Shown here piece by piece: positions 36,902 through 51,112 of a stretch of DNA of 62,079 nt. The position numbers were made by a program, and so were the translations under genes. Under the pieces are notes generated by a model, which was not told the DNA's origin, searched no databases, and worked only from the letters and a program-made list of their open reading frames with translations. Each line of letters opens with the position of its first letter. The stretch's first letter is position 1. The DNA comes from Nemertoderma westbladi (taxonomy: Eukaryota; Xenacoelomorpha; Nemertodermatida; Nemertodermatidae), in the NCBI GenBank assembly GCA_032718475.1, contig JAUCBJ010003609.1, positions 1 to 62,079 of the forward strand, given 5' to 3'.

Positions 36902-39010
36902 CTAGAAAGCCCGTGGCCCTTCGGGCCACGGCTTTCTAGTTCACAAGCCTATTCACCATTCCAAACATTAGATTAATTAATTAACTTAACTTATAACAAA
37001 ACGTCACATGATTGAGTGTTCTCTCAAACAAAAGGACTGAAGCTGTTTTACTTTTCAAATATCTACATACTACGTACAACTTAAGGCTTAGGTTGTATAA
37101 AGTAGATAAATACCTGCCAAGTATCATTTCCAAAGGATAACAAATAGTAAAAATATGGAAGAAGGTTAAACTGTAGAACTGCAGGTGGTTATCATCCTCG
37201 TAAACACAACCTATAGTTTATTTAGTTTAGTAGGTACTGTACAGTACTTTTAGATCGCTGCCAAGAATAAACTCTAAAGAATTTAAATGGGAGAAGGATT
37301 TCACTTTCAGACAATTCGTCCCCTAGTGGCGGACTGGAGAACCGCAGACTGGTCAACGTCCTTCCCAAAGACGCAGCTTATGATGTACAGTACAGTAGAC
37401 CTCTGCCAAGTATCAGCCTAAAAGCATTTTTAATAAATAAATGTGAGAATGTTTTCACTTTTCAGACATTTCGCACCCTCTAGCAGGGTACTGGAGAACT
37501 GCAGACTGGTTAGCATCCGCCCCAAACACACAGCCTATGGTGTAGTATACCTTTCCCAAGTATAAAAAAAGCATTAGAAACAACGAAATGGGAGAAGGTT
37601 TTCATTTCAGACATTTCACCCTCTAGCGGCAGACTGAGGAATTGCAGATTGGTCAGAGTTCTCCACAAAAACGCAGTCTATGGTGTAGTACACCTCTGCA
37701 AAGTATCAGCATAAAAGCATTATTAATAACGAAATGGGTGAAGGTTTTCACTTTCAGACATTGCGCCCCCTAGTGGCAGACAGAGGAATTGCAGATTGGT
37801 CAGAGTTCTCCAAAAACACGCAGCCTATGGTGTAGTAGACCTCTGCAAAGTGTCAGCATAAAAGCATTATTAATAACGAAATGGGTGAAGGTTTTCACTT
37901 TCAGACATCGCGCCCCCTAGTGGCAGACAGAGGAATTGCAGATTGGTCAGAGTTCTCCCCAAACACGCTGTATGGTGTAGTAGACCTCTGACAAGTATCA
38001 GCAAAAAAGCATTATAAACAAAGAAATGGGATAAGGTTTTCACTTTCAGATATTTCGCCCCCTAGCGGCCGAATGGAGAACTGCAGGTAGTTGGGCGTCC
38101 TCTACAGACAAACACCATATGGTGTAATTCACATCTGCCAAGTGTCAGCCTAAAAGCGTTATTAATAACGAAATGGGATAAGGTTTTCACTTTCAGACAT
38201 TTGGCCCCCTAGCGGTAGACTGGAGAAATGCATACTGATTCTAGCTCCTCCCCAAACACGCTGTATGGTGTAGTAGACCTCTGCCAAGTATCAGCAAAAA
38301 AGCATTATAAACAAAGAAATGGGATAAGGTTTTCACTTTCAGATATTTCTCCCCCTAGCGGCAGACTGGGGAATTGCAGATTGGTCAGCATCCTCCCCAA
38401 ACACACAGCCTATGGTGTAGAAGACCTCTGCCATGTATCAGCTAAAAGGCTTTAATAATAACGAAATGGGAGATGTTTTCAGTTTCGGATATTTCGCCCC
38501 CTAGCGGCAGACTGGATAACTGCAGATTGATCAGTGTCCTCCCAAACACACAGTCTATGATCGGGAACGTATCTGCAAAGTATCATTTAGAACAGATTGA
38601 GTCTGTTGGTGCAACCGCTTTTATAGAGTTTCCTCCTTGGTGACAAATTTGGCTGAAAATTTTTATGAAATAATAACCCAATTTGACCACAAATACGCAT
38701 TCACGCATAAATAATGCATAAAATTAGCCTCGATATAACGACGTTTCACGTTCATGTGGTCGGGGCAGTCTGCATCACTTAGATGCGCATGAAAAAGTAG
38801 CATAATTGTCGAGACCCAACGTGTAGAGTGACAGAATGAACTGCTAGGCCTACTGCGCTACCGGTACCGAATTCACGAAATTTGCATTCACGCAAACAAA
38901 CGCGTAAAATAAGACTCGAGATAGCGACAGTGCACGTGCTCGTGACGAGAGCTTTCGTTCGATGTATCGCGAGCTCCGATTGGTGCTTGTGTGTAGAAAC
39001 GTATAGCTTG

Positions 39011-39042
<32 letters not shown>

Positions 39043-39063
39043 CATGATATTTATATATATAGA
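36902..39063 (-). mobile_element. Helitron copy 5 (subfamily B)
   Basis: About nine core boxes, then the B tail with duplicated GCATTCACGCA...CTCGATA/CTCGAGATA segments and a GACA microsatellite. Probable donor of the B part of copy 3, or recipient from it. Confidence 0.8.
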
Positions 39064-39296
39064 CTAGAAAGCCAGTGGCCCTTCGGGCCACGGCTTTCTA
39101 GTTCACAAGCCTATTCACCATTCCAAACATTAATTCTGTAATTAATTAATTAACTTAACTTAACAAAACGTCACATGATTGAGTGTTCTCTCAAACAAAA
39201 GTACTGAAGCAATTTTACTACAAACTACTATGTACAACATAAGGCTTGTTGTATAGTAAATGCCTACCAAGTATCATTTCCAAAGGATTACACGAA

Positions 39297-39795
39297 GTGG
39301 GGACTTCGCGCAGCACGAAGTTGGCAGAGCCTTAGCGAATTGACACTGTTAGGGGGTAGGTCAATTTATGCAAATAGTCACGTTGGCCCTCTAGCGGCAG
39401 ACTGGAGAACTGCAGATGGATTCGCCTCCTTTGAAAGTCACAGCTAATGGTCTAATACATATCTGCCAAGTTTCAGCTTAAACGGATTAAAAGCAAAGAA
39501 ATGGGAGGGCATTTAATGTTTAGACATGTGGCCCTCTAGCGGGAGACCATTGCACTGATGGTGTCTGAAAGTCTCTCAAAAATCTCAACTTTTGCTCATA
39601 TTGATACCTACAAATTTTCAACTTGGCAGCTTTAAATCCGACAAAGTTATTAGCATGTCAAAATCGTAACGACGACGACGACGACGACGACGACAACGAC
39701 GACGACGACGACGACGACAACTATTTGCATAAATTGACCCACCCCCTAACAGTGTCAATTCGCTAAGGCTCCGCCAACTTCGTGGCTCGCCCCAC
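39297..39795. mobile_element. Nested 499-bp foldback element with core-box monomers
   Basis: Inverted ends of about 65-70 bp (the left contains GAAGTTGGCAGAGCCTTAGC, the right its complement GCTAAGGCTCCGCCAACTTC), outermost bases GTGGGG/CCCCAC. Inside are two monomers, each with the GGCCCTCTAGCGG box, and a (GAC)n run at 39669-39718. Terminal inverted repeats, core repeats and a microsatellite together match the HINE/pearl plan, so it appears to be a third family using the same box. Confidence 0.75.
39669..39718. repeat. (GAC)n microsatellite
   Basis: CGACGACGAC run with two CAA interruptions, inside the nested element. Confidence 0.9.
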
Positions 39796-41811
39796 AAAGT
39801 AGTAAAAATATGGAAAAAGGTTAAACTGTAGAACTGCAGGTGGTTATCATCCTCGTAAACACAACCTATAGTTTATTTAGTTTAGTAGGTACTGTACAGT
39901 ACTTTTAGATCGCTGCCAAGAATCAACTCTAAAGAATTTAAATGGGAGAAAGATTTCACTTTCAGACAATTCGTCCCCTAGTGGCAGACTGGAGAACTGC
40001 AGACTGGTCAACATCCTTCCCAAAGACGCAGCCTATGATGTAGTACAGTAGACCTCTGCCAAGTATCAGCCTAAAAGCATTTTTAATAAATAAATGTGAG
40101 AATGTTTTCACTTTTCAGACATTTCGCACCCTAGCAGTATACTGGAGAACTGCAGACTGGTTAGCATCCGCCCCAAACACACAGCCTATGGTGTAGTACC
40201 TTTCCCAAGTATAAGAAAAAAAGCATTAGAAACAACGAAATGGGAGAAGGTTTTCACTTTCAGACATTTCGCCCCCTAGCAGCCGAATGGAGAACAGCAG
40301 TTTGTTCGGCGTCCTCCCCAGATACACACCCTATTGTGTAATACACATCTGGCAAGTGTCAGCCTAAAAGCATTAAAAACAACGAAATGGGTGAAGGTTT
40401 TCACTTTCAGACATTTGGCCCCCAAGCGGTAGACTGGATAAATGCAGACTGGTTCTAGCTCCTCCCCAAACACACATTCTATGGTGTAGTAGACCTCTGC
40501 CCAGTATCAGCAAAAAAGCATTATAAACAATGAAATGCATAAGGTTTTCACTTTCAGACATTGCGTCCCCTAGCGGCAGACAGAGCTATTGCAGATTGGT
40601 CAGCGTTCTTCATAAACACACAGTCTTTGATGAAGTAGACCTCTGAAAAGTATCAGCCTAAAAACATTATAAACATCAAATGGGATAAGGTTTTCACATT
40701 CAGACATTCGCCCCCTAGCGGCCGAATTGAGAACTGCAGGTTGTTCGTCGTCCTCTCCAGACACACACCCTATGGTGTAATACACATCTGCCAAGCGTCA
40801 GCCTAAAAGCATTAAAAACAACGAAATGGGTGAAGGTTTTCACTTTCAGACATTGCGCCCCCTACTGGCAGACAGAGGAATTGCAGATTATTCAGAGTTC
40901 TCTACAAACACGCAGTCTATGGTGTAGTAGACTTCTGTCAAGTACCAGCAAAAAAGCATTATAAATAATGAAATGGGTGAAGGTTTTCACTTTCAGACAT
41001 TGCGCCCCCTAGCGGCAGGCAGAGGAATTGCAGATTGGCCAGAGTTCTCCACAAACACGCAGTCTATGGTGTAGTAGATCTCTGCCAAGAATCAGCAAAA
41101 AAGCATTAGAAACAACGACATGGGATAAGGTTTTCACTTTCGGATATCTCTCCCCCTAGCGGCGGACTGGGGAATTGCAGATTGGTCAGCATCCTCCGCA
41201 AACACACAGCCTATGGTGTAGTATACCTCTGCCACGTATCAATTAAAATGCCTTAATAATAACGAAATGGGAAAAGGTTTTCTTTTTCGGACATCTCGCC
41301 CCTTAATGGCAGACAGGAGATCTGCAGATTGATCAGTGTCCTTCCAAACACGCAGTCTATGGTCAGGAACATATCTGCAAAGTATCATTTACAACATATT
41401 GAGACTGATGGTGTTACCGCTGTTATAGAGTTTCCTGCTGGTTGATCAGTAATTTGGCCGAAAATGGTTATGGTATAGCCCAATTTGACCACAATAATAC
41501 GCATTCACGCATAAATGATACATAAAATCAGCGTCGATATAACGACGTTTCGCGTCCATGTGCTTGGGGCAGTCTGCATCAAGTAGATGCGCATCAAAAA
41601 GTAGCATAATAGTCGAGACCCAACGCAGAGTGACAGAATGAACTGCTAGGCCTAACGCGCTACCGGTACCAAATTCACAAATCTGCATTCACGCTAACAA
41701 ACGCGCAAAATAAGACTCGAGATAGCGACAGTGCACATGCTCGTGGCGAGAGCTTTCGTTCGATGTATCGCGAGCTCCGATTGGTGCTTGTGTGTAGAAA
41801 CGTATAGCTTG

Positions 41812-41843
<32 letters not shown>

Positions 41844-41868
41844 CATGATATTTATATATATAGATAAA

Positions 41869-44322
41869 CTAGAAAGCCAGTGGCCCTTCGGGCCACGGCT
41901 TTCTAGTTCACAAGCCTATTCACCATTCCAAACATTAATTCTGTAATTAATTAATTAACTTAACTTAACAAAACGTCACATGATTGACTGTTCTCTCAAA
42001 CAAAATTTCTGAAGCTATTTTACTACAAACTACTATGTACAACATAAGGCTTGTTGTATATACTGTAGTAAATGCCTACCAAGTATCATTTCCAAAGGAT
42101 TACAAAATAGTAAAAATATGGAAAAAGGTTAAACTGTAGAACATCCTCGTAAACACAACCTATACTGTAGTTTATTTAGTTTAGTAGGTACTGTACAGTA
42201 ATTTTAGATCGCTGCCAAGAATCAACTCTAAAGAATTTAAATGGGAGAAGGATTTCACTTTCAGATAATTCGTCCCCTAGTGGCGGACTGGAGAACTGCA
42301 GAGTGGTCAACGTCCTTCCCAAAGACGCAGCCAATGATGTAGTACAGTAGACCTCTGCCAAGTATCAGCCTAAATGCATTTTTAATAAATAAATGTGAGA
42401 ATGTTTTCACTTTTCAGACATTTCGCACCCTAGCAGTATACTGGAGAACTGCAGACTGGTTAGCATCCGCCCCAAACACACAGCCTATGTATGGTGTAGT
42501 ACCTTTCCCAAATATAAGAAAAAAAGCATTAGAAACAACGAAATGGAAGAAGGTTTTCATTTCAGACATTTCACCCTCGAGCGGCAGACTGAGAAATTGC
42601 AGATTGGTCAGAGTTCTCCTCAAACACGCAGTCTATGGTGTAGTAGACCTCTGCCAAGCATCAGCCTAAAAGCATTATAAACATCGAAATGGGAGAGGGT
42701 TTTCACTTTCAGACATTTTGCCCCCTAGCGGCCGAATGGAGAACTGCAGTTTGTTCGGCGTCCTCCCCAGATACACGCCCTATGGTGTAATACACATCTG
42801 GCAAGTGTCAGCCTGAAAGCATATTAATAACGAAATGGGATAAGGTTTTCACTTTCAAGACATTTGGCCCCCTAGCGGTAAACTGGATAAATGCAGACTG
42901 GTTCTAGCTCCTCCCCAAATACACAGCCTATGGTGTAGTAGACCACTGCCAAGTAACAGCAAAAAAGCATTATAAACAATAAAATGCATAAAGGTTTTCA
43001 CTTTCAGATATTGCGCCCCCTAGCGGCAGACAAGAACTATTGCAGATTGGTCAGCGTTCTCCATAAACACGCAGTCTTTGATGAAGTAGACCTCTGACAA
43101 GTATCAGCCTAAAAACATTATAAACATAAAATGGGATAAGGTTTTCACATTCAGATATTCGCCCCCTAGTGGCCGAATAGAGAACTGCAGGTTGTTCGTC
43201 GTCCTCTCCAGACACACACCCTATGGTGTAATACACATCTGCCAAGTGTCAGCCTAAAAGCATTAAAAACAACGAAACGGGTGAAAGTTTTCACTTTCAA
43301 ACATTGCGCCCCCTACCGGCAGACAGAGGAATTGTAGATTATTCAGAGTTCTCTACAAACACGCAGTCTATGGTGTAGTAGACTTCTGCCAAGTACCAGC
43401 AAAAAAGCATTATAAATAACGAAATGGGTGAATGTTTTCACTTTCAGACATTGCGCCCCCTAGCGGCAGACAGAGGAATTGCAGATTGGCCAGAGTTCTC
43501 CACAAACACGCAGTCTATGGAGAGTAGATCTCTGCCAAGTATCAGCAAAAAAGCCTTAGAAACAACGACATGGGATAAGGTTTTCACTTTCGGATATCTC
43601 TCCCCCTAGCGGCGGACTGGGGAATTGAAGATTGGTCAGCATCATCCGCAAACACACAGCCTATGGTGTAGTATACCTCTGCCACGTATCAATTAAAAGG
43701 CCTTAATAATAACGAAATGGGAAAAGGTTTTCAGTTTCGGACATTTCGCCCCCTAGCGGCAGACAGGAGATCTGCAGATTGATCAGTGTCCTCCCAAACA
43801 CGCAGTCTATGGTCAGGAACATATCTGCAAAGTATCATTTATCATATTATATTATATTCATTATCACAGATTGAGACTGATGGTGTAACCGGTTGATCAG
43901 TAATTTGGCCGAAAATGGTTATGGTACAGTATAGCCCAATTTGACCACAATAATACGCCTTCACGCATAAATGATACATAAAATTAGCCTCGATATAACG
44001 ACGTTTCGCGTCCATGTTCTCGGGGCAGTCTGCATCACGTAGATGCGCATCAAAAAGTAGCATAATAGTCGAGACCCAACATGTAGAGTGACAGAATGAA
44101 CTGCTAGGCCTACCGCGCTACCGGTACCAAATTCACGAAATCTGCATTCACGCAAACAAACGCGCAAAATAAGACTCGAGATAGCGACAGTGCACGTGCT
44201 CGTGACGAGAGCTTTCGTTCGATGTATCGCGAGCTCCGATTGGTGCTTGTGTGTAGAAACGTATAGCTTGGACAGACAAACGACAGACAGACAGACAGAC
44301 ACATGATATTTATATATATAGA
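41869..44322 (-). mobile_element. Helitron copy 7 (subfamily B)
   Basis: About 11 core boxes. The junction with copy 6 has four extra bases between CTAG and TCTATATA (TTTA on the minus strand). Confidence 0.8.
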
Positions 44323-46478
44323 CTAGAAAGCCCGTGGCCCTTCGGGCCACGGCTTTCTAGTTCACAAGCCTATTCACCATTCCAAACATTAGATTAATTA
44401 ATTAACTTAACATAATTAACAAAACGTCACATGATTGAGTGTTCTCTCAAACAAAAGGACTGAAGCTGTTTTACTTTTCAAATTTCTACATAATACGTAC
44501 AACGTACAACGTATTATGCTACTTAGGTTGTATAAAGTAGATAAATAACTGCCAAGTATCATTTCCAAAGGATTACAAATAGTAAAAATATGGAAGAAGG
44601 TTAAACTGTAGAACTGCAGGTGGTTATCATCCTCGTAAACACAAACTATAGTTTATTTAGTTTAGTAGGTACTGTACAGTACTTTTAGATCGCTGCCAAG
44701 AATAAACTCTAAAATAATTTAAATGGGAGAAGGATTTCACTTTCAGACAATTCGTCCCCTAATGGCGGACTGGAGAACTGCAGACTGGTCAACGTCCTTC
44801 CCAAAGACGCAGCTTATGATGTAGTACAGTAGACCTCTGCCAAGTATCAGCCTAAAAGCATTTTTAATAAATAAATGAGAGAATGTTTTCACTTTTCAGA
44901 CATTTCGCACCCTCTAGCAGTATACTGGAGAACTGCAGACTGGTTAGCATCCGCCCCAAACACACAGCCTATGGTGTAGTATACCTTTCCCAAGTATAAA
45001 AAAAAAGCATTAGAAAAAACGAAATGGGAGAAGGTATTCATTTCAGACATTTCACCCTCTAGTGGTAAGACTGTGGAATTGCAGATTTGTCAGAGTTCTC
45101 CACAAAAACGCAGTCTAGGGGGTAGTAGACCTCTGCAAAGTATCAGCATAAAAGCATTATTAATAACGAAATGGGTGAAGGTTTTCACTTTCAGACATTT
45201 CGCCCCCTAGTGGCAGACAGAGGAATTGCAGATTGGTCAGAGTACTCCACAAACACGCAGCCTATGGTGTAGTAGACCTCTGCCAAGTATCAGCCTATAA
45301 GTACTATAAACAACGAAATGGGATAAGGTTTTCACTTTTAGATATTTCGCCCCCTAGCGGCCGAATGGAGAACTGCAGGTAGTTGGGCGTCCTCCACAGA
45401 CACACACCATATGGTGTAATACACATCTGCCAAGTGTCAGCCTAAAAGCATTATTAATAACAAAATGGGATAAGGTTTTCACTTTCAGACATTTGGCCCC
45501 CTAGTGGCAGACAGAGGAATTGCAGATTGGTCAGAGTTCTCCACAAACACGCAGCCTAGGGTGTAGTAGACCTCTGCCAAGTATCAGCCTATAAGTATTA
45601 TAAACAACGAAATGGGATAAGGTTTTCACTTTCAGATATTTCGCCCCCTAGCGGCTGAATGGAGAACTGCAGGTTGTTGGGCGTCCTCCACAGACACTCA
45701 CCAAATGGTGTAATACACATCTGCCAAGTGTCAGCCTAAAAGCATTATTAATAACGAAATGTGATAAGGTTTTCACTTTCAGACATTTGGCCCCCTAGCG
45801 GTAGACTGGAGAAATGCAGACTGATTCTAGCTCCTCCCCAAACACGCTGTATGGTGTAGTAGACCTCTGCCAAGTATCAGCAAAAAAGCATTATAAACAA
45901 AGAAATGGGATAAGGTTTTCACTTTCAGATATTTCTCCCCCTTGCGGCAGACTGGGGAATTGCAGATTGGTCAGCATCCTCCCCAAACACACAGCCTATG
46001 GTGTAGAAGACCTCTGCCATGTATCAGCTAAAAGGCTTTAATAATAACGAAATGGGAGATGTTTTAAGTTTCGGATATTTCGCCCCCTAGCGGCAGACTG
46101 GAGAACTGCAGATTGATCAGTGTCCTCCCAAACACACAGTCTATGGTCGGGAACAGATCTACAAAGTATCATTTAGAACAGATTAAGTCTGGTATCAAAA
46201 AGTAGCATAATAGTCGGACCTAACATGTATAGTGACAGAATGAACTGCTAGGCCTAACTGCGCTACCGGTACCAAATTCACGAAATCTGCATTCACGCAA
46301 ACAAACGCGTAAAATAAGACTCGAGATAGCGACAGTGCACGTGCTCGTGACGAGAGCTTTCGTTCGATGTATCGCGAGCTCCGATTGGTGCTTGTGTGTA
46401 GAAACGTATAGCTTGGACAGACAAGCAGACAGACAGACAGACAGACAGACAGACACATGATATTTATATATATAGATA
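44323..46478 (-). mobile_element. Helitron copy 8 (subfamily B), shortened tail
   Basis: About ten core boxes. The first half of the duplicated B tail is missing near 46190. Next to copy 9 the terminal CTAG is changed to CTAT. Confidence 0.8.
45201..45216 (-). promoter_or_regulatory. CTCF-like core box (representative of about 130)
   Basis: Minus strand reads CTGCCACTAGGGGGCG, matching the known CTCF core CCASYAGRKGGCR in full. The same box, as CCGCTAGGGGGCG (B) or CCGCTAGAGGGCG (A), recurs about every 146 bp through the Helitron array in one orientation. Binding is an inference from the motif. Confidence 0.4.
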
Positions 46479-49400
46479 ATAGAAAGCCAGTGGCCCTTCG
46501 GGCCACGGCTTTCTAGTTCACAAGCCTATTCACCATTCCAAACATCAATTAATTAATTAACTTAACAAAACTTCATATGATTGAGAGTGTTCTCTCAAAC
46601 AAAAGGACTGATGCTGTTTTACTTTTCAGATATCTACACTGGTCAACGTCCTTCACATTGATGCAGCCTTATGATGTAGTACAGTAGACCTCTGACAATT
46701 ATCAGCGTAAAAGCATTTTTAATAAATAAATGTGAGAATGTTTTTACTTTTCAGATTCAGATTTATCGCACCCTAGCAGTAGACTGGAAATCCGGAGACT
46801 GGTTAGCGTCCTCCCCATACAAACAGCCTATGGTCATCATGCCTTTCCCAAGTATAAGCAAAAAAGCATTAGAAACAACGAAAGGGGAGAAGAATTTCAC
46901 TTGAGACATTTCACCCTCTAGCGGCTGACTGAGAAATTGCAGATTGGTCAGAGTTTTTCACAAACGCGCAGTCTATGGTGTAGTAGACCTCTGACAAGTA
47001 TCAGCCTAAAAGCATTAGAAACAACGAAACGGGATAAGGTTTTCACTTTCAGACATTTCGCCCCTTAGCGGCCGAATGGAGAACTGCAGTTTGTTCGGCA
47101 TCTTACCTAGACACACACCCTATGGTGTACTACACATCTGGCAAGTGTCAGCCTGAAATCATATTAATAACGAATTGGGATAAGGTTTTCACTTTCAGAC
47201 ATTTGGCCCCCAAGCGGTAGACTGGATAAATGCAGACTGGTTCTATCTTCTCCCCAAACACACAGTCTATGTTGTAGTAGACCTCTGCCAAGTATCAGCA
47301 AAAATGCATTATAAACAATGAAATGCATAAAGGTTTTCACTTTCAAACATTGCGCCCCCTAGCGGCAGACAGAGCTATTGCAGATTGGTCTTAGTTCTCC
47401 ACAAACACGCAGTCTTTGATGTAGTAGACCTCTGACAAGTATCAGCCTAAAAACATTATAAACATCAAAATGGGATAAGGTTTTCACGTTCAGACATTTC
47501 GCCCCCTAGCGGCCAAATAGAGAACTGCAGGTTGTTCCTCGTCCTCTTCAGACACACAGCCTATGGTGTAATACACATCTGCCAAGTGTCAGCCTAAAAG
47601 CATTATTAATAACGAAATGGTATAAGGTTTTCACTTTCAGACATTAGGCCCCCTAGTGGCAGACAGAGGAATTGCAGATTGGTCAGAGTTCTCCACAAAC
47701 ACGCAGCCTATGGTGTAGTAGACCTCTGCCAAGTACCAGGCTATAAGAATTATAAACAACGAAATGGGATAAGGTTTTCACTTTCAGATATTTCGCCCCT
47801 TAGTGGCCGAATGGAGAACTACAGGTAGTTGGGCGTCCTCCACAGACACACACCATATGGTGTAATACACATCTGCCCAGTGTCAGCCTAAAAGCATTAT
47901 AAACAACGAAACGGGATAAGGTTTTCACTTTCAGACATTTCGCCCCCTAGCGGCCGAATGGAGAACTGCAGTTTGTTCGGCGTCTTACCTAGACACACAC
48001 CCTATGTTGTACTTCACATCTGGCAAGTGTCAGCCTGAAATCATATTATTAACGAAATGGGATAAGGTTTTCACTTTCAGCCATTTGGCCCCCAAGCGGT
48101 AGACTGGATAAATGCAGACTGGTTCTAGCTCCTCCCCAAACACACAGTCTATGGTGTAGTAGACCTCTGCCAAGTATCAGCAAAAAAGCATTATAAACAA
48201 TGAAATGCATAAAGGTTTTCACTTTCAGACATTGCGCCCCCTAGCGGCAGACAGAGCTATTGCAGATTGGTCTTAGTTCTCCACAAACACGCAGTCTTTG
48301 ATGTAGTAGACCTCCGACAAGTATCAGCCTAAAAACATTATAAACATCAAAATGGGATAAGGTTTTCACGTTCAGACATTTCGCCCCCCAGCGGCCGAAT
48401 AGAGAACTGCAGGTTGTTCGGCGTCCTCTCCAGACACACACCCTATGGTGTAATACACATCTGCCATGTGTCAGCCTAAAAGCATTATTAATAACGAAAT
48501 GGGATAAGGTTTTCACTTTCAGACATTTGGCCCCCTAGCGGTAGACTGGAGAAATGCAGACTGGTTTTAGCTCCTCCCCAAACAGGCAGTCTTGGTGTAG
48601 TAGACCTCTGCCAAGTATCAGCAAAAAAGCAGTATAAACAACGAAATGGGTGAAGGTTTTCACTTTCAGACATTGCGCCTCCTACCGGCAGACAGAGGAA
48701 TTTCAGATTATTCAGAGTTCTCTACAAACACGCAGTCTATGGTGTAGTCGACTTCTGCCAAGTATCAGCAAAAAAGCATTATAAACAACGAAATTGGATA
48801 AGGTTTTCACTTTCAGATATTTCGCCCCCTAGCGGCAGACTGGGGAATTGCAGATTAGTCAGTATCCTCCAAAACACACAGCCTATGGTATAGTAGACCT
48901 CTGCCACGTATAAGCTAAAAGGCATTAATAATAACGAAATGGGAGAAGGTTTTCAGTTTCTGACATTTCGCCCCCTAGCGGCAGACTGGAGAACTGCAGA
49001 TTGATCAGTGTCTTCCCAAACACACAGTCTATGGTCAGGAACGTATCTGCAAAGTATCATTTAGAACAGATTGAGTCTGTTGGTGCAACCGCTGTTATAG
49101 AGTTCCCTGCTGGTTGACAAATTTGGCTGAAAATTGTTATGGAATAATAGCGCAATTTGACCACAAATAACCATTCACACATAAATGATGCATAAAATTC
49201 GCCTCGATATAACGACGTTTCGCGTCCATGTGCTCAGGGCAGTCTGCATCACGTAGATGCGCATCAAAAAGTAGCATAATAGTCGAGACCCAACATGTAG
49301 AGTGACAGAATGAACTGCTAGGCCTACTGCGCTACCGGTACCAAATTCACGAAATCTGCATTCACGCAAACAAACGCGTAAAATAAGACTCGAGATAGCG

Positions 49401-49549
49401 ACAGTGCACGTGCTCGTGACGAGAGCTTTCGTTCGATGTATCGCGAGCTCAGATTGGTGCTTGTGTGTAGAAACGTATAGCTTGGACAGACAAACAAACA
49501 AACAGACAGACAGACAGACAGACACATGATATTTATATATATAGATATA
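46479..49549 (-). mobile_element. Helitron copy 9 (subfamily B), longest copy
   Basis: About 16 core boxes. Blocks 47030-47500 and 47890-48400 are near-duplicates, showing internal expansion by several monomers. Confidence 0.8.
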
Positions 49550-51112
49550 CTAGAAAGCCTGTGGCCCTTCGGGCCACAGCTTTCTAGTGCACGTGCAGAT
49601 GATATATGAATATGTGTGGAAGATTTGAGAACTGCATACGGAACAGACACCATAATTAAATAAAACACCACCCCCATACGAGATAACTGTCAAGTTTCAA
49701 CTTTAGGCAGATTGTAATTAACAAAATTTCCAAAAATTATCACTTTCAGATCCACCCTCTACCTGCGGACTGGTGAAATGCAGACGGCGCTGCAGTTTGG
49801 TAAAGATGGGGTTTATGGTGAAGTAAAATGCCTGCCTTTCAAGTTTCAGCTTAAACAGATTGTAAATAACAAAATTGGTGTAGATGTTCACATTCAGACA
49901 TTTCACCCTCTAGCGGTTGACTGAAGAACTGTAGACGACTCTGGGACTCCGTAAAGATACAGAATATGCTGTAGTAGATTCCTGCCAAGTTTCAGCTCAA
50001 AAGGATTAAAAAGAACCAATTGGGATGAGGTGTTCACTATCAGACATTTCGCCCTATAGCGGCAGATGGGGGAACTCTATACAACTCTGCGACTCCGTAA
50101 AGGTACAGCCTATGCTGTAGTAGATGCCTACCAAGTTTCAGTCTAAACCGTTTGTAAATAACAAAGTTGGAGAAGATGTTAACTTTCAGACATTTCACCC
50201 TCTAGCGGTAGACTGGGGAAGTGTATAGGACTCTGCAACTCCGTAAAGATACAGCCAATGAGTAGATACCTGTCAAGTTTCAGCTCAAAATGATTAAAAA
50301 GAACCAAATGGGATGAGGTTTTCACTATCAGACAATTCGCCCTCTTGCGGCTGACTGTGGAACTGTAGACGACTCTACTACTCCGCAAAGATATAGCCTA
50401 TGCTATAGTAGATGCCTACCAAGTTTCAGTCTAAAAGGTTTGTAAATAACAAAGTTGGAGAAGATGTTACCTTTCATACATTTCGCCCTCTAGCGGCAGA
50501 CGCGGGTACTGTAGACAACTCTGCGCGACTCAGTAAAGATATAGCCTATGCTGTAGTAGATGCCTACCAAGTTCAGTCTAAATGGATTATAAATAACAAA
50601 GTTGGAGAAGATGTTAACTTGCAGACATTTCGCCCTCTAGCGGTAGACTGGGAAATTGTAGACGACTCTGCGACTCAGTAAAGATTCAGCCTATGCTGTA
50701 GTAGATGCCTACCAAGTTTCAGTCAAAACGGATTGTAAATAATAAAGTTGGAGAAGATGTTAACTCTCAGACATTTAGCCCTCTAACGGTAGACTGGGGA
50801 ACTGTAGACAACCCAGTGACTCCGGAAATATACAGCCTATGCTGCAGTATATAGCTACCAAGTTTCAGCTCAAAAGCATTAAAAACAACCCAAATAAGAT
50901 CAGGTTTTCACTATCGGATAATTCGCCCTCTAGCGGCAGACGGGCGAACTTCAGACGGCTCTGAGTATTACGTTGCAACGAGTTAGGGCGAGACCTTTCT
51001 AACGAGATATAGCAAGCGAGATTTCATCGAGATGGGTTCGATTGTATAGCCGATGACAAACACACAGACAGACTGACTGACTGACAGACAATCGATATTT
51101 ATATATATTAGA
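49550..51112 (-). mobile_element. Helitron copy 10 (subfamily A), interior segment deleted
   Basis: About nine core boxes and one copy only of the GACGGCTCTGAGTATTACG direct repeat. The 651 bases that lie between the two copies in elements 1, 2 and 11-13 are absent, as expected for recombination between the direct repeats. Confidence 0.8.

Larger units (their letters stand above)
39064..41868 (-). mobile_element. Helitron copy 6 (subfamily B) with nested insertion
   Basis: About ten own core boxes. A 499-bp foldback element is inserted at about 39297. The matching site in copy 7 (near 42096) is uninterrupted. Confidence 0.8.
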
